Below, piece by piece: positions 35,773 to 50,006 of a DNA stretch of 64,000 nt. How positions within the stretch are numbered: position 1 is the stretch's first letter; the number at the start of each line of letters is the position of its first letter. This DNA comes from Atrichornis clamosus. Taxonomy: Eukaryota > Chordata > Aves > Passeriformes > Menuridae. The stretch covers positions 1 through 64,000 of the forward strand of contig WBMZ01012185.1 of assembly GCA_013400975.1 (NCBI GenBank), written 5' to 3'. The notes under the pieces are model-generated. The model did no database searches and was not told where the DNA came from. It saw nothing but the letters and a program-made list of their open reading frames with translations. Made by a program: the position numbers and the translations under genes.

Positions 35773-36217
35773 ACTATATATGGAGTATTACTTCTACATC
35801 AAAAATACCAAGAAAGTTTTTTTTTAGATCTAATTAGAGATGAACTTACTTTCTTAGATGTTTTACGTGTAAATGTAAAAACATTTTCATTCCATCAGAA
35901 TATTCGGAGTTGTTAGTGCTGAAATGTTTCTCAAAACTGGGGTACTTTAGTAAAAATTAGTAAGGGATTGGACAATTCAATGTGAAATGTCTTTTTAAAA
36001 TTTTTGGTTGCTCAATTTTTTCTTTTTTTCTGGTGCAGACAGCTTTTATGCAGAGAAAGTAGTAGTAATTTTAATAGCAATGGAGTTACCTTAACCCAAA
36101 ATGATGCAGAAGAAGTCTACTTCTAGAAGGAGACTGCCGCCAAAATGTTATGGAAGAAAACATCTACAGATGGTGAGGAATATCTTCTGTCTCTACTCTT
36201 AACTAGGATGTGCACTT

Positions 36218-36252
36218 CTAGCTACTCCTAGCTACTCCTAGCTACTCCTAGC
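36218..36252. repeat. 10-bp tandem repeat
   Basis: The unit GCTACTCCTA is present three times in full at 36221-36250, with partial copies on both sides. Confidence 0.9.
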
Positions 36253-39200
36253 ACTCTGGCTACTCTATTATAACTCTGAATAGCTATGCTCCACAAGTTA
36301 GCATCAGACTCCAGTAAATGATCCTTTATTAGTGCCTCGAAAATCCATTTGTAGTTCATAAAAGTAAATTTTGAACTGACCTATGTCTGTCCTCTAGGTG
36401 GACAAATACAAGAGATAATTAATGTTTCAAGAATAGGAACAGCAGAGTTTTCCATCCCCAAATATACTAAATGATGTTGCTTGTCTCATTAGAGAAAAGT
36501 TGCTGAGCATAGACTGAAACCAGCCAGGTGCAAAGTTGCCTTGAATGAGTTTTCTGCTTGGTTATTGCCTATGTTGGTGGGCTGGAGCAGGGAAGAGGGG
36601 CAATCACAGTCTCAAAGGTATTTTCTCATGTCAGTTTTCATGTTGTGACAGTTCATTCTGATTTTTATGACAAATTTTCATTTTAAAATCGTACTTTTCT
36701 CTTTCCATTTGAATCTAATAGGGTTCCCCCACCCCCTCCAGTATACAGAAATATGTCTCAAATGCTTATGCCATAAATTCTCACGCAGTACTTGCAAATA
36801 AATGACAGTTTGTTCTCTAGAGCAAAGCAAGTGATTTCTATTCCATGATCTGTCATTAACTCAGCTTTTTCTGCCAAAGGTATAAGACAGTGCTGTGGTG
36901 TAGACTGCTGCAGCTATTAAAACTTCCCTTAATTGCTGAATTTCAGGGTAATTTAAAGGTAAACCCTTATGGGCTGGATTTGTCACCTAGACACTCCCTT
37001 TAAAATCACTATTTGAACAAATGCTCAGTCAGACAAGCACTGTCTTTCACAGAATTTTTAATTTAGAAGAACTGAATTATTTATTACTTCCACACAAAAG
37101 TATAATAATTTTATTACTTTTGGAATTAAAAAAATTGTGTATCTTAAACTAGCAATATCAACCTGATGGACCAAGTTTTGCATTCTTCTTTTGAAAGATT
37201 CCCTGAAGAAAGGTGGTTAGGTGGTATCTAACTTAGCTTGCACTTCAGCTATGTCTCAAATTATTTTACTTAGAGGTATAAAAGCAGGTATTCTCTTTGC
37301 CTGATTCAGTGATCTAAATCTAGGCAGTCAGAGGACAAACCCAGAAAATTGACAATTGTAGATTTAAGATTCAAGCACTATTCATGATTCTCCAGGGATA
37401 AGCCCAGCCCACTAAAGTGAGGGGCAAGCTTACTCAAGCATGAGTACAGAGAATCAACAGCAGGTACTTTCATTAGATCTGGTATACCTGTCTTGACTTA
37501 TGTTCAATGAATACACTGCTGATCTTTCCTGGCATGCTATGGCTGGTTATGCACTACTCAAATTAAATTGCATCTGCAATGTTTTGTAGTGAGTTTGATT
37601 TGTTGACTTATTTTTAAAGCATTAACAAGATCTGAATATTACCTACAACTCCAAATGGAGCATTTTAAAAAAATTGGAATTAAAAAAAAAAACCAAATAA
37701 AATGAGAAAAATATGTTCTATGATTCAGCATTCTTGATGGTTTTATTTATTCATTTATGCCTCATTGCTTGTCTTGTATCTTGTAATGTGTCTCCTGGCC
37801 ATTAATTAAAATTATTGAAGCTCTTTTATGTTCAGATAGGAACCTTGTTTAATTTCATTATGTAATTTTCTCCTTGTTGTATCACAAATCCCTATGTTTA
37901 CTTATAGCTTCTCACAGATGCATATTATGTGGCTGTACTGGCAGTGGGAAAATGCAGAGAGGATGCTGAGAAAACCTCCATGCCCCACGTGGGACCTTGC
38001 TCATCCTGCTTTTCACCAGTACTTTTGGCCTAAGATAAGCTGTATTAAATCTACTCTTTATAGGATGAGGGACAGTTTGGGGGTTTCTTTGCACTCTTGC
38101 ATTCTGCAAGAGGCTTTTAAAATCTCCCGACCCCTCACCCCCAAACTAAAATCCAGTTTGGTATTCGAAAGGACTAGACCCTTCCAACATTTTTACTGAC
38201 CTCCACGTGAATTGGTCTCTTAAGAGGGTTGTTTTTTCAGAGGCACTGGCTAGGAGTAGCCGAACATTTACTGTTGAGAAGCCCTGGATTCAGTCTGGGC
38301 TGGGGAGGATAAGGTCCTGCTCCATCCCGACAGCCAGTCTCGGCCACCATCAGCACCTTTTCCACATGTATTTCTTCCCATTTCCTGAAGCATACCCATC
38401 CTCCACCTGGCTCTTCTGTTCCTCCCCTCAAGCTTGCTGCCCTCCTTCTCAGTAGGAGCTAGATATATTCTTCAATAACTTTTTGCATCCTGGGCCCTAG
38501 ACGGGAAAGAACAAACATCCTTGGAGAGACTAGGTTCCATTTAGCAAAATCTCAGTTCCTTCTCAGTCTCTTCAAAGCTGGAAGAAACCAGTAGAGGGGA
38601 AATCCTGGCCTCCCATCCTGTCCCTTACTGGGTTCTGCATAATTGCTGTACCCTGAAGCTCCCCAAATCCCTCCAGCTTGAGCTGCCCATGCACAAATGG
38701 CTTAAGTTTTGTTTTTCACACAACTCATGCAGAGCTGAGCTTTGCTCCAGACATACCACGAAGTTCCTCAGTGCTACGATGCTGGTGAAATGAGTATCAC
38801 ATTTTTTAAAATACAAACAAAATGCATTTTCTTCCTAGTCCCACTTATAGAAATGCATTCTTTTGCCTACAAATGTCCTGTCAGATAATTTCACGAGATG
38901 CTGACCAATGGCATAGAAAATTTGAGATTGAATTTCTTTGAGGACAAGTACTGATGTAAAGGAATACACACACGTGTGCATGTGTTGTGAACACAAATGC
39001 AAGATGAATGTGCATAGCTGTTACAGTAGATGAAGCCAAAGGGAAGAAATGAAATTGAAAATAAAATTCTTTGAATAGCACAAGCATGTTGCAAAGAAAC
39101 ATTTGCAGAACTATGTGACAACATGAAATCACCCAAACTCTCCGAAAAAGAGTGAATCAACACCATTGAAGAAAGTTCTTGATTTTGGTGTTCTTTATTA

Positions 39201-42078
39201 CACCAACTGCTGATGTATTGGTTTGATGCCTGTTTTTAGGTAAGCTCTGTCTACAGAAAAACATAGATTCCATTATTTCAGCAGCATGCGCTTATGCACT
39301 TACACAGATGTACCAGCACGTCCCAAATGTAGTTTCCTTCTCATGTCATTTTATAGGAGCCGTAATTCCCATTGCACCTGCACTGCAGGTGCAGTTGTTT
39401 CCAGTCATGTGGTGTAATGTATCTTGTTGTCAGGCAATGGATGCTCAGCCTCAGAGGTTATGAAAACCTGATTTTTTTCCCCTGCACCACTGCAACATGC
39501 TGACAACATCTGGAACAAAACCCCTGTGGCAGAGGGACAAAGCTGGGGCCAAAGTATTCTTGGCTGAGAAGAAGCAGGCACCAAAAATAGATCCAACGAC
39601 TCCACAGTCTGATCACACTTTGCCTTTGAGAAAGCATTTCCACCCTAACCTACGCAGACACGCTTCAGAAACCATTATTCCCAAATATATCTGTTTGCTG
39701 TGATGGAGAGCTGTGATTCCAGAACGAGAAATGTGTTACTGCGAAGGAAATCTGTTCAGGAGTTTGCTATCACTTTCAGGGAAAATGTGCTCAGATACAG
39801 CAATGGGTGGCAGTATAAACTTCTGAAATGCCGAGAGCTGTGTTCAGCAGTGCCGGCTGAGCCTGTTGGACACGGCAGCTGCGCTGTGCCTGTGCCAGCA
39901 GCCCCCAGCCCAGCTGCGCGGCAGGACGTAATGAGAGGGTGCGGCAATTCTTCTGCACAATGCCTGCCTTTGGAAACACACCCAGGAGGGCAGGCTGGGA
40001 AGATGTGAAGTAAGCCTGTCATTCCTTACACTTTTCAGGCTAGTCCCAAAATGGGACTGCCAAAAGTTTGTTCTGTCCTGTTTGACACAGCCAAAAGGAA
40101 CTGAATAATTTAGTGCCTCCTCAGACTGTCCCTCCAGACAGTATTCAAACGCATCTTCCAATCTATTTGTTCCACTGTTTACTTCGTGACAAAGAAGTGT
40201 CTGAGAACTGCATTTATACCGGTTTATTGTACAGGCTATACAGGTTTATTTAGTTAAATGTAAGACACAGTGAGTAAAGTAAAATGAAGCAGGAAGAGTC
40301 AAAGGGGGTTTGCCATTAACCAGCACCATACAAGGAGGGAACTCCCAGGACCCTGGTAATTGTCTGTTTGTTTAGAGCAAAAGGAAATAACAGGAAAGAA
40401 AAGGAAATCTGGAGATATTCAGAAAGGGGGTTACATTAGCAGAGAGCACGGTGGTGTGATGGGGGGTGAAAGGGCCATCAGCCCCTCATATGCTTTCTGA
40501 AATCCAGATCTCCCTTGGGTAATGTAAGTTAATGCAAGGAGAATTACAGCAAGTTAGATACTATTTTGATCATAATAATCTTTCATTTTTAGCTACTGGA
40601 AATGAACTTGTGATTGAAAAGCATCTATTGTTCATTCCTATCCATCTATGACATCTCCCACCCACTTTCCCAGGAACAATTTCCCTCATATATTTTACCT
40701 TGAAAACTACCCCCTTTCATGAGTTGACTGAGAGTTATCACTCATCTTGTTCCTAAACTCACCTAACCTTTTTCTTCACAGGTGAAAATACAATATTTGC
40801 TTCACCAAAGCTGTTAATCTTTGTCCAAAAAAGTCAATGGTCCCAGTGTAGCATCTGACACTAGATGACATGACAGATCATCACAGAAGATATTTACAGA
40901 TATTTCATTTGTGACAATAAAGATAAACACTTAGCAGCTCATGGACTAGCTACTCTGTCTGTTTTCCAGAAGAGAGAAGTTGATCCCAGAAAGAAGCCAA
41001 GGAAGAGTCACAATCTCTTAAGTCTCACAAGGTAAATGCCATCAAAGTGAAGCACATCACAGATGGTAAATGTGCCTCAGAGGCTTCCTACAAGCCTTTC
41101 GTGTGGCCAGGAAATGCTGCTGTCTGCTCCTCACATTCTCATATGCACAAATCCCCTCCTCCTATCACCTCGTTCTCTTGCGACACAGTAAACTCCAGGG
41201 AAAATTTTGTAGCCTCTGACTTAGAACAGCATTTTTATTACACTTTATTTTGATATTTGGAGACAAGCAAGCTGGGAAATGCCATATACAGGGAACCTCC
41301 CCTCCACATGTGCTATCACAGCTGGTACACACACGGCCTCAGGTGACTCTTCTAACTGAATGGATAGAAATTCACATTTATGTCTAGGTGTTAGGTTTTT
41401 TTCCTTCCTTGGTTACCAATTAAGAATGTAAAATCTGATGGAGGGTTACAGCTTCTTACTTGTTATTTCAAATGAGGATGCTCTTGTAAAATTTGTTTAT
41501 TACATGTCACAGTAAATACAATAAAATGTATTTTGAAAAGATTTGGGAGAATGGAGTGAAAATGAGTGGAGGAATAAAAGATACTGAATTTATTATAGAC
41601 CAGTTTGTCTCAAAACAATGCAACCACCTGTCCTAATTGAGGCTGGAAAGCATCAAAATTAATTAGTTCATCTCATGCAGAAGCTGTTTGCTTTCTGGCA
41701 CAATATGCATGTGTACATTTGACTTGGGATCTAGCTGTAGAAACAAATATGTAATGTGAATTAACCCAAAAATGCTTTTTCACTGGGAAGTACAATTATG
41801 GTAAAGTCCTGTTTCAAATCAGCTAAAGGAAACATGTATTTCTCATAAGCAAAGAATAAAGAATATAGCATTTACATTTGTTTTGGTCTATAGGTTTTCC
41901 CTTTCCTCAGCCCTATTTGCCTCATATTTTTTTTAGCTTCCTCTTTCTGTGACTTAGACAAGCAAATGGTTTTATCCTGAGATACAGACATGCAGAAACC
42001 AAACAGAACATGAATTCTAGTAATTTTAAAAAAATGTATATAAAAGGTACATTTGTTCCTCTTTTATTTCCATAGGGG

Positions 42079-42146
42079 TAAATATATACATCCATATTAT
42101 ATATACACATATACATATGTATATATATATACATACACACATACAG
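42079..42146. repeat. TA/CA dinucleotide-rich microsatellite
   Basis: Alternating TA and CA runs (ATATATACACATATACATATG and similar). This explains the low-complexity frame seen on the minus strand here. Confidence 0.85.
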
Positions 42147-44639
42147 AGCCACATAAACTCATACAAATGTATAAACATTCATAAAATTCTAAATACCAGA
42201 TTTTTAAAAGATGTTGTCAATGCTTCATAAATTTGTAAATATTTTACAAAATTCACTTTGACATATTCAAACCCCAAAGCATAACATTCATCTGCTTCCC
42301 TCACTGTTCAGTCATGATTTATTTCTTATCTGGCAAAACTGATTTATCACCTCTATTATGATTGGGATTATGTCACTTTTTAATACACTGAATCCTTGAT
42401 TTTTACCAAAGCTAATTTCCTTTTAAAATTTGTCTGAGGCAGTTTATTATAATATACTCTTCCAGGATCTGCATTTAAATTGATTTGTCATTATTTTCCA
42501 TTCCATTGACCTAAGCCCTGTCCTCCTCAAATATTTTAGTGCTAAGTTCTGCAGCAAATGTGATGAGGCTCAGCTGCAAGAAGGAAACCAGGTGTGGCAA
42601 TGATGGGTGCACAGCCCTTCTGACAAGCAGCCTCCTCCATGCTGTTTATAGCTCTCACCTATGCAGGTGAGTTAGTGTGGGTCACAAAGAGCACACGAGC
42701 CACACAACCACCAGAAAGGCTTTCCAAGAGATTTTGGCTGAGCAGGTTGATAATGTCTATGCCTGATCAGGATCTGGGCTTCCATTCAGGGATAAAGGCT
42801 GAGGTGATGTTACTCCTCACATAAAGCAGAAACTTTCTTTAGATTTTTCCCTTAATTGCAGCACCTCAAGCATCCCAGTGCCTGCTACTAATATAAAGGG
42901 ATATGAACCTCGTACTGAGGAAAGAACTCTGCTAACTTAGCCAATATCACCAATTTTCTGCAATTCTTTGTTCTTTCGTGAGTTGATAACCCCGTAACAC
43001 ACAGGAGAAGAAGCAGAGACCTAGCCATGACCCTGAGCACTCACCTCCCCAAGTGCTGGGGCCAGCTGAGGCACTAGCCTCTCACATCCACCTGCCTGGC
43101 CACCTTCTCCTTCTGGGCAGAGCTGGGGAACAGCTCGCTGAGCAGCACTTGCAGCTTTGGCAGGCAAGTACCTCTTTTACACTTGCAAATGATCAGTTGC
43201 TTATAAAAAGGATCATGTGTCATGTGAGATAAGGGTACTAGTGGCCTGGGCACATCCCTTTCAGAGCATGTGTGCAGCCAGGATGCTGGATCATGGTTCC
43301 TGTGGCTCTTCAGGGAGTTCTGACATGTGGATCACAACTGCAAAGCTGTGTGGGCTATGTTTGCTACATTGTCCTTGAGTTAAATAGTTTTTTACCAGGA
43401 TTCACTACCCTTATCCAAAGAAACAAAAGCTAGACTTGTCTGCTGATGATGCTACTAACTTCCTTCTAGGGAATGAGGAAACAATTTCATTAAGAGATCA
43501 TAACAACTTCTTTGTATTGAAACAAATCAGCCTTTTTTTGATCCATTTTCTGAAATCTGTTCACTTAAGACATGCTTTCTAAATATTTTGTAGTCCTTGT
43601 TACTTTCTTTCTTATTTTCTCCACTGCTTCTCAATTCCTCCAAAAGAGGATTTAATATTCAAATGAAAAACTTAACAGTATTGAACAGAGTGAAACAAGA
43701 ACCTCTGTAGCACACAGGAGATGTCCCTACATCCCCAGCATCTGACTTGCCATTTTCTCAGTGGCATCACTAAGTACTCAGTCACTCAGTGTCACTTTTA
43801 GGTATTATGAAACGTTTCTGCCTATCTTACTTGTTAACATTTTCTGTTTGAGTGTTTGCCTGAGATTCAGAGGGTAATTTCTGCTGTCTCAGACAGAATG
43901 TGGGTGGAAGTGGCTAAGTTGAAGATAGCAAGATTCAGAGAGTCTGTATCCTACCATTACCCAAACATGACAGTCTGGTTCCTAAACACAGGCAGACAAG
44001 AACACAAAAAGCATCCTGCCCTGTGCCCCCACCCTGCTGGGGTTCATACCTAGGACAGAGACAAACACCATCTTCACCCAAGTCTGTTAGAAGTCCTTAG
44101 ATGCTTGACACAGAACAAAATGCAGTGCCCATGGAGATTTCTACTGAGCAGCCTGGATGGGGGAGGATGAGCCATGTCTCAGATACGTGAGCTTGATTTT
44201 TATAGATCTGAAGACTTCTTCCTTCTATGGGTAATTTGTTTTAGCTTGGCTTGCAACGTCAAGTCCAATAATGTGTGCACGCCGCAATTTAAGATTGTGT
44301 ATACGTGGATGATTACACCACGATAATTTGTTAAGCCACACTAATTTAATGATATGCTAATACATTCACTATTAGATTTTCTCTTTTCTTTAGAGCATGT
44401 GATTTAGCATGTGTTTATTTAGCATCAGGTTGGCTCTCCTTTAACTTATGATCAACCATAGGTCACATTTTCTTTGCTCTACTTTTTCTCAAAGGGATAT
44501 TCTGTCACATCTGAGCTTGATCTCATCTTTTCAGTATGGATTTTTTTTCATTTTTTCTTCACTGAATTACATCACATTGAATTTAGAAAGTGTGTCTGTT
44601 TTCTTGAGATCACTGTGATTTTTTGATGATACCCTCTAC

Positions 44640-45125
44640 AGAACCTGTAACCACTCCCAGGAAAATGACTATAATACTCCCAGGTCAATGATGATTTTTT
44701 TAGTAAATCATCAAAGTTGTCAATGAAATTGCTGAATAGTACTCAGGGCAGGTTAGATTGTCTAAGATTCTCTCTCTCACACTTCAAAAGGCCTTCGGAT
44801 TTCACAATAGGTCAAACATAAATACACATTTAAAATAATATTTTCAGCTGCATCAGTTTTAATGTTACAAACATTTCATTTAGACAATCTTTTCCTAGTC
44901 TTATATGAAAATGTTACACTGGAACTGAATCAAAAGCCTTAATGAAGTGAAGATCTATCACAGCATACTGTTTTTACCTAATTCTTTGGGCCATTCATCC
45001 TGTTAAAATTAAATTGGCTGACATGATAGGATGTTAGCAAACCAGTGTTGCCTAGTTTTTATCACTGTATTATCCCCTAGCTATTTATAAATTGCTTGTT
45101 TAAAAATTCACAGCAGAATCTGTGC
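44640..45125 (-). mobile_element. Ancient CR1 fragment (ORF2 region)
   Basis: In antisense it follows the reverse-transcriptase region of an old CR1 lineage: AAAAGCCTTAATGAAGTGAA, TTCATCCTGTTAAAATTAAA, AGTGTTGCCTAGTTTTTATC, then TATTATCCCCTAGCTATTTA. No frame is intact. Unlike the other CR1 pieces in the window, this comes from inside ORF2 rather than the 3' end. Confidence 0.6.
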
Positions 45126-46164
45126 AGGGATTGTGTTAGGGCTGCAATAGGTTATGTAAGGTACTTGTCTACATTTCAAAATTTTCACACTTCATCTGTG
45201 CTGCTACGGTTAAAACAATAACAGCCTTCCACAAACCCACTGTCAATGTCAGTGCAGTTCAACTGGAATAAATATGTTAATTCCAGAGCATGTACTCTGC
45301 ACCTGATTATTTGGTTCAGCAATTGAAATAAAATATGTCACATCTATGCTCCAGCTTTACTTGACCTTACTAGTTCCTCAGCGATGCCTGTCCTCATTTA
45401 TATGGGTATGTCTAGAATACTGAGGCTGACACTCAGCCATCTGTGAAACTGGTGTACAAGAAACAGCTTGCTTGTTAGCCCTGAGATCCTTTCCAGATTG
45501 GAGGAAGGATCACCCTATTTTAGGGAACTCATGAAGGCTAAGAGAAGCTAAGAGGTTATTGGAATTTTGGCTAGAAGTGATCAAGGCCTCAGTTGTGATA
45601 TGAGTACAGAACTGCTATGGGTGATGCTCCATGTCATAACATCCAGTGTAAGGAGACAGGCACAAACAAGCACTGAGCTGCTCTAATGACCTCTCCCTAA
45701 ATTTCATTCTCATTAGAACTGCTGACATATAGCTGGAAAATTTTGACCCTTCCACAACAGGTATTAAAGATGAACATTCCTCCCTTCCACAGAAGCAATG
45801 AGTCAGCAGAATAGTGAATATTGAATTTTATTGGTCTCATGGTCTAGACCTTTTGCAGCCTCTTTGTACACCACCTGTCCATGGTGTACCTAGCATCACT
45901 CATTAAATAAGAAGATGTCAGCTGGCTGAGGATGCCAAAATTCATCACCTCTGTGTTAAATTTTCAAAGAAACCTCTTTCTTGAACTCAATCCCTTCTTG
46001 GGAAGACATCTCTCAGGGTATCTTCCACTTCATTATCCTCTCTTTTTCTGATGGCTGCAAAACAAATGACAACTAACGGGATGCTGGGATGCTGCTCTTC
46101 CTTTTAATTAATAGCATCTCACTTTTCCTCATCAGTTTCTCTCCTGTGTCCTGTGTTGTTTCTT

Positions 46165-46305
46165 ATCTATTGGTTGGGTTGTAAACTCTTTGCGGTAAGG
46201 GAAATATTTTCATTTTGTAAATGTACAGTGTTCAAATGTACTAGTGGTCCATAGCTAGAGCTTCTAAGTGTTACAATAGTATATGCAATAAATGATCAAT
46301 AAAAA
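46165..46305 (+). repeat. Ancient interspersed repeat 3' tail (L2-like style)
   Basis: TTGTAAACTCTTTGCGG, TGTACAGTGTTCAAATGTAC and GGTCCATAGCTAGAGCTTCT, then an AATAAA-rich end, resemble an old amniote LINE/SINE 3' tail. The family cannot be named with confidence. Confidence 0.4.
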
Positions 46306-47469
46306 TCTAATGATTCAAGCAACTAAGCAGTTTTCTATGCCAAATAAATTAATATTATTAATATTATTTCAAATATTTCCTTTGTTTAGACTCCTCTTTT
46401 TTTTCATGCCTACCATGGGTTTTGTCTAATCAAGAAATATGGCAAAGTATTGATCAAATTTTCTGCTGAGTTGCTAAAGCCATTCCCAGAAGATTTGTCT
46501 GCCCTGGAAGGAGCTGAAAGTCATGGAGCAAGCTAGAAGTTCCTTTTGGTTATTCTGTTGCAAACAGTAAAAACACAAAGAGCGATGCTCCAGGATTCAC
46601 CTTGTCAAAACAAATCCATTCAGTTACTTCTGCCCACTAATGACTGCTTACATAGAATTTAGTTTTGGGTGTTTTACAAGTGAAAGAGACTAGTATTCTT
46701 TTAGTGATACACTATGTTCTGATTCCAAATCAGTGCATGATATTCTATACCTATAGTATTAATGACTATAAATCAAAACACATCAATAGCATTGCATAGC
46801 TTATTCTGTTAGTTGTCATTTTCCTTCAAATTTTATGTGTGTTGTCCTTTGATTTCACCTAAAATCCTAACAAAATTATTTTTTAAAAAACTAATTTCCG
46901 CACACTCCAAAGGCTAAAAGTCTAAAGTAATAATTTAGTGTTGTCTACAAATTGTCTAGTTGGAAATGTCGTATTTTAACTAATGCAAAATTTAAAATGT
47001 AATAAAGAGTGTACTCTATTTTTTCTCAAAAAATTTAATTGCAGAATTATTTACAGAAGATGAACATAAACAATACATAAACCAGTTGAAAGAGGCAGCT
47101 TCATAAAAGAGCCATGGGGCAAAATAGTGAAGCACATTTTCTTACAATCAGCTGGAGGTGAGTAGAGAACCATGAAAAAAAGAATAACTCAATAATAAAA
47201 CAATTTTCAAATATGTCTTCAAAGTAACAAATAACATTCTGGTAAAGAAGATATTACTGAGAAGCAAGAAATTATTGTAGCAATGAAACAACATACTGTA
47301 CATTCAATTTAGGTATCCTGCATGCTACTAAATAGAATTTATCAAAAGAACCATAAAAGCATGAGAAAGAGAATTACATAAAATAGTTTAGTTCTAGTGA
47401 AGTGTAGCTTTATACAGATGGTGAATATTTGGCACTCAGTTCATCCTCATTGTTGATATGATTTCTTAT

Positions 47470-47503
47470 GTATATATATATTTATATATATATTTATATA
47501 TAC
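47470..47503. repeat. TA-rich microsatellite
   Basis: (TA)n tract interrupted by TTTA units. Confidence 0.9.
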
Positions 47504-48667
47504 TTTTAATGATAACTAAACAGCTAGTTTCCTGGTTCTAACATTCCTTGAAGTTCTATAGGAGGCATTTAATTTAGTCCTTAGGCCACACTTGATTATT
47601 TTGGCATGTCACATGGTAAATGATAGTATGAGCTTTGTCTCTGTGCAGAAAATCCTGCACAGTCATAGTGGCTTTTCTTCAGGAAAGAACAGTTCTAGAA
47701 CATATAAGCCAGGCTACTTGAAAGGGAATTTTTCTTCAGTCAGGAAATTAATATATAAATTGAACTAAATAATACATACATGCTGAGCCCTTTAAAAATG
47801 AGATGGCCATACTATTAAATCTCCAAAGGGTAAATCAAAGCATGGATATGAGCATGTGCATTCCACAGATAATTACCAACAAAGCCAGCATTTCTTTGTG
47901 AGGACTGTCTTCTGAGACCTGAACCTTCTACCGAGCCCTCTGCATGACTGTGACCTACCTGAAAGGAAGAACGAGCTCCTACAAAGTAATGGCACACTCA
48001 CTTGAAGGCAGAGTCCTTCCTACCTCCGCAGGACTTGCCGAGTCAGATATTGATCTGAATTTCACTGATTCAAATGTTCTATTTCTTTCTGATTTCAGTT
48101 TCTGAGCGCTGATTCTAATACAACTGGGATCAGAACTTAGCCTGGAGCTCTGCAATAATCCATCTCACAAATAAGAAACTTGTATGATAGTTGAGCTTTA
48201 GGAATGGAAAACACTGTGTTGAATGAAAGAGTTACAAGGGAAAGAAAATTCCTCATGAATGCTCTGTGTTTGTGAATAATGACTATATATTCAAATAAGC
48301 CTCCCCCTCATTTATGCTTAGGTGAAAATATTCATGGTTTTGTACCTAGAGAAGTAAAAAATCCTGTCCAACAAAACCAATTTAGAAAAATAACAATTTG
48401 GCCTTAATAAAATATAGAATTAAGTTGCCAGCTGATGAAAACTGTTCTGTGTTTGCTCAGTTAAAGAGCAAGCTGTATAGATATACTAATTTACCTTATC
48501 TATGATCTGACTTTAAAACCCCAATTCTCTTCTGGCAATGAAGGATAATGGGGTAAAAGCTGTGTGTGGAAAGGTGGATCTGTGAATGTGCAGTCTTCTT
48601 CTGCGATCATCTTTTATGAAAAGCGATATGCATTTAATGAGAAAAGATCTGGAATATGTTTTTTAGA

Positions 48668-48725
48668 TACAGAACCATAGGTAAATTTATGTTAGAAAAG
48701 ACATTCAGTAATGAATGCCATGGCC
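48668..48725 (-). mobile_element. Possible degenerate CR1 3' end
   Basis: ACAGAACCATAGGTAAATTT followed by ATGTTAGAAAAGACATTCAG is similar to a CR1 3' end in antisense, but short and eroded. Confidence 0.35.
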
Positions 48726-49956
48726 TCTTCCAGCTATTGGAATTTTATTTCATTAAGAGGAGCTGAATCAGCCTACGTATGTTGGCCAAATTTTCTTTTG
48801 GGCAATGTTCCATTTCAATTTTGGTTTTATACTAGCAGTTCTGAACAGCCTATTATGTACTTAAATAGCTACAGCATTACCCCATAGAGGTAGCTGCATT
48901 TTGGAGATAAATTAGGCAATTTCTGTGGATACAGAGGGCTTAATTCCTGACAGGACTCTATGTATGCATATGGGTATGCCATAAAACATCTGTTGCTGAG
49001 ATATGGTCCCTGGAGATGAACACAGTGAATGATAGGCCATGGGGCTGCAGTAGGCAGTGAACCTGCCACAGCTGTCAGTGTTGAGGATGAGCTGCAAGAA
49101 AGGGGCACAATCTATAGGAATGTGAGTGTTGACTGTGGTTCCTGGGTCCAGTTGTCTGGAACCAAGACAGTGAAAAATTGTCACATGTATATATAGATAT
49201 ATGTATATATCCTCTTTCTGTTCCATGCAGTATGAAATGGTGGCCTCTTGTCTGCTGATCCTGTCCTTGCAGAAAGAGACGTCCCCATTGCTCTGCCATA
49301 CAAAGAACCCTTAGGGCTAGAGCGGAGTCTCTTTAAAGAGCAACTGCTCAAACCAAAGCACAATCATCATGCCTAAGTCCTGTGCCCCACGCCATCCCTC
49401 GTGTTAGCTGGGCTGGAGGGCAGGCTCGAGGAGAGGATGGGGCGCTTGGGGAAGGCTGCTTGTGCACCATGTACCCGGATGGATCTCTCTCACTAAGAAA
49501 GCGGGGGAAAATGCACTTGCGAAAGGGAGACTTGCCAAGATTCCTGACCAAGAGTGCTCAGCTGCAGGTGCCATCAGTTCCTGTGCCTGGCACCAGCCAG
49601 GAGCCTCCTCCAGCGCCTTCCCAGGGAGCTCCTCCCTGTAGGGACCTCACTACCATCATCATGAACAGAAGAAACAGAGATTGTTCTGGAAGGTTAATTT
49701 GATGCTCATCACTCCCTGGAAGAATGGCATGAGTATTGATTGCCCTCATCTCTGCTTTGCTCAGGTCCTCCTCTTGGTTCAGCGGTTCTTTGCTTCTCCT
49801 TCAGCACAGGCTCAGACTGTGAGGTCCCAGATGCTGGAAGGGTGCTGTGGAAGGAAACTCCCCAGCAGCATGGGAACAGGTGGGAGAACTCCCAGCATTC
49901 CGCCATGCTGAGCTACCTGTCCCAGCTGCAGCCCAGCCTAGAGTTTGTGTGTTGGC

Positions 49957-50006
49957 TAATAAAGTGCTTGGAGATCCTTCAGGATGAAAGGCACTGTATA
50001 AGTGTG
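49957..50006 (+). repeat. Ancient interspersed repeat 3' tail
   Basis: AAAGTGCTTGGAGATCCTTC followed by AGGATGAAAGGCACTGTATA matches the style of a widespread old vertebrate LINE/SINE tail. The body upstream is not recognisable. Confidence 0.45.

Larger units (their letters stand above)
35778..44639. other. Long intergenic interval
   Basis: No exon or RNA gene was found. It holds a 10-bp tandem repeat (36218-36252), AT dinucleotide tracts (42079-42146) and a short GC-richer patch at 39840-39980. A stretch at about 44225-44400 has little repeat character and several homeodomain/POU-like words (ATGCTAAT, TAATTTAATGA); it may be a conserved non-coding element, but this cannot be judged from one sequence. 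Confidence 0.45.

Noticed and set aside
41922..42152. 76-codon minus-strand frame rich in Tyr, Ile and Met
   Set aside because: It is a translation of the TA/CA microsatellite.
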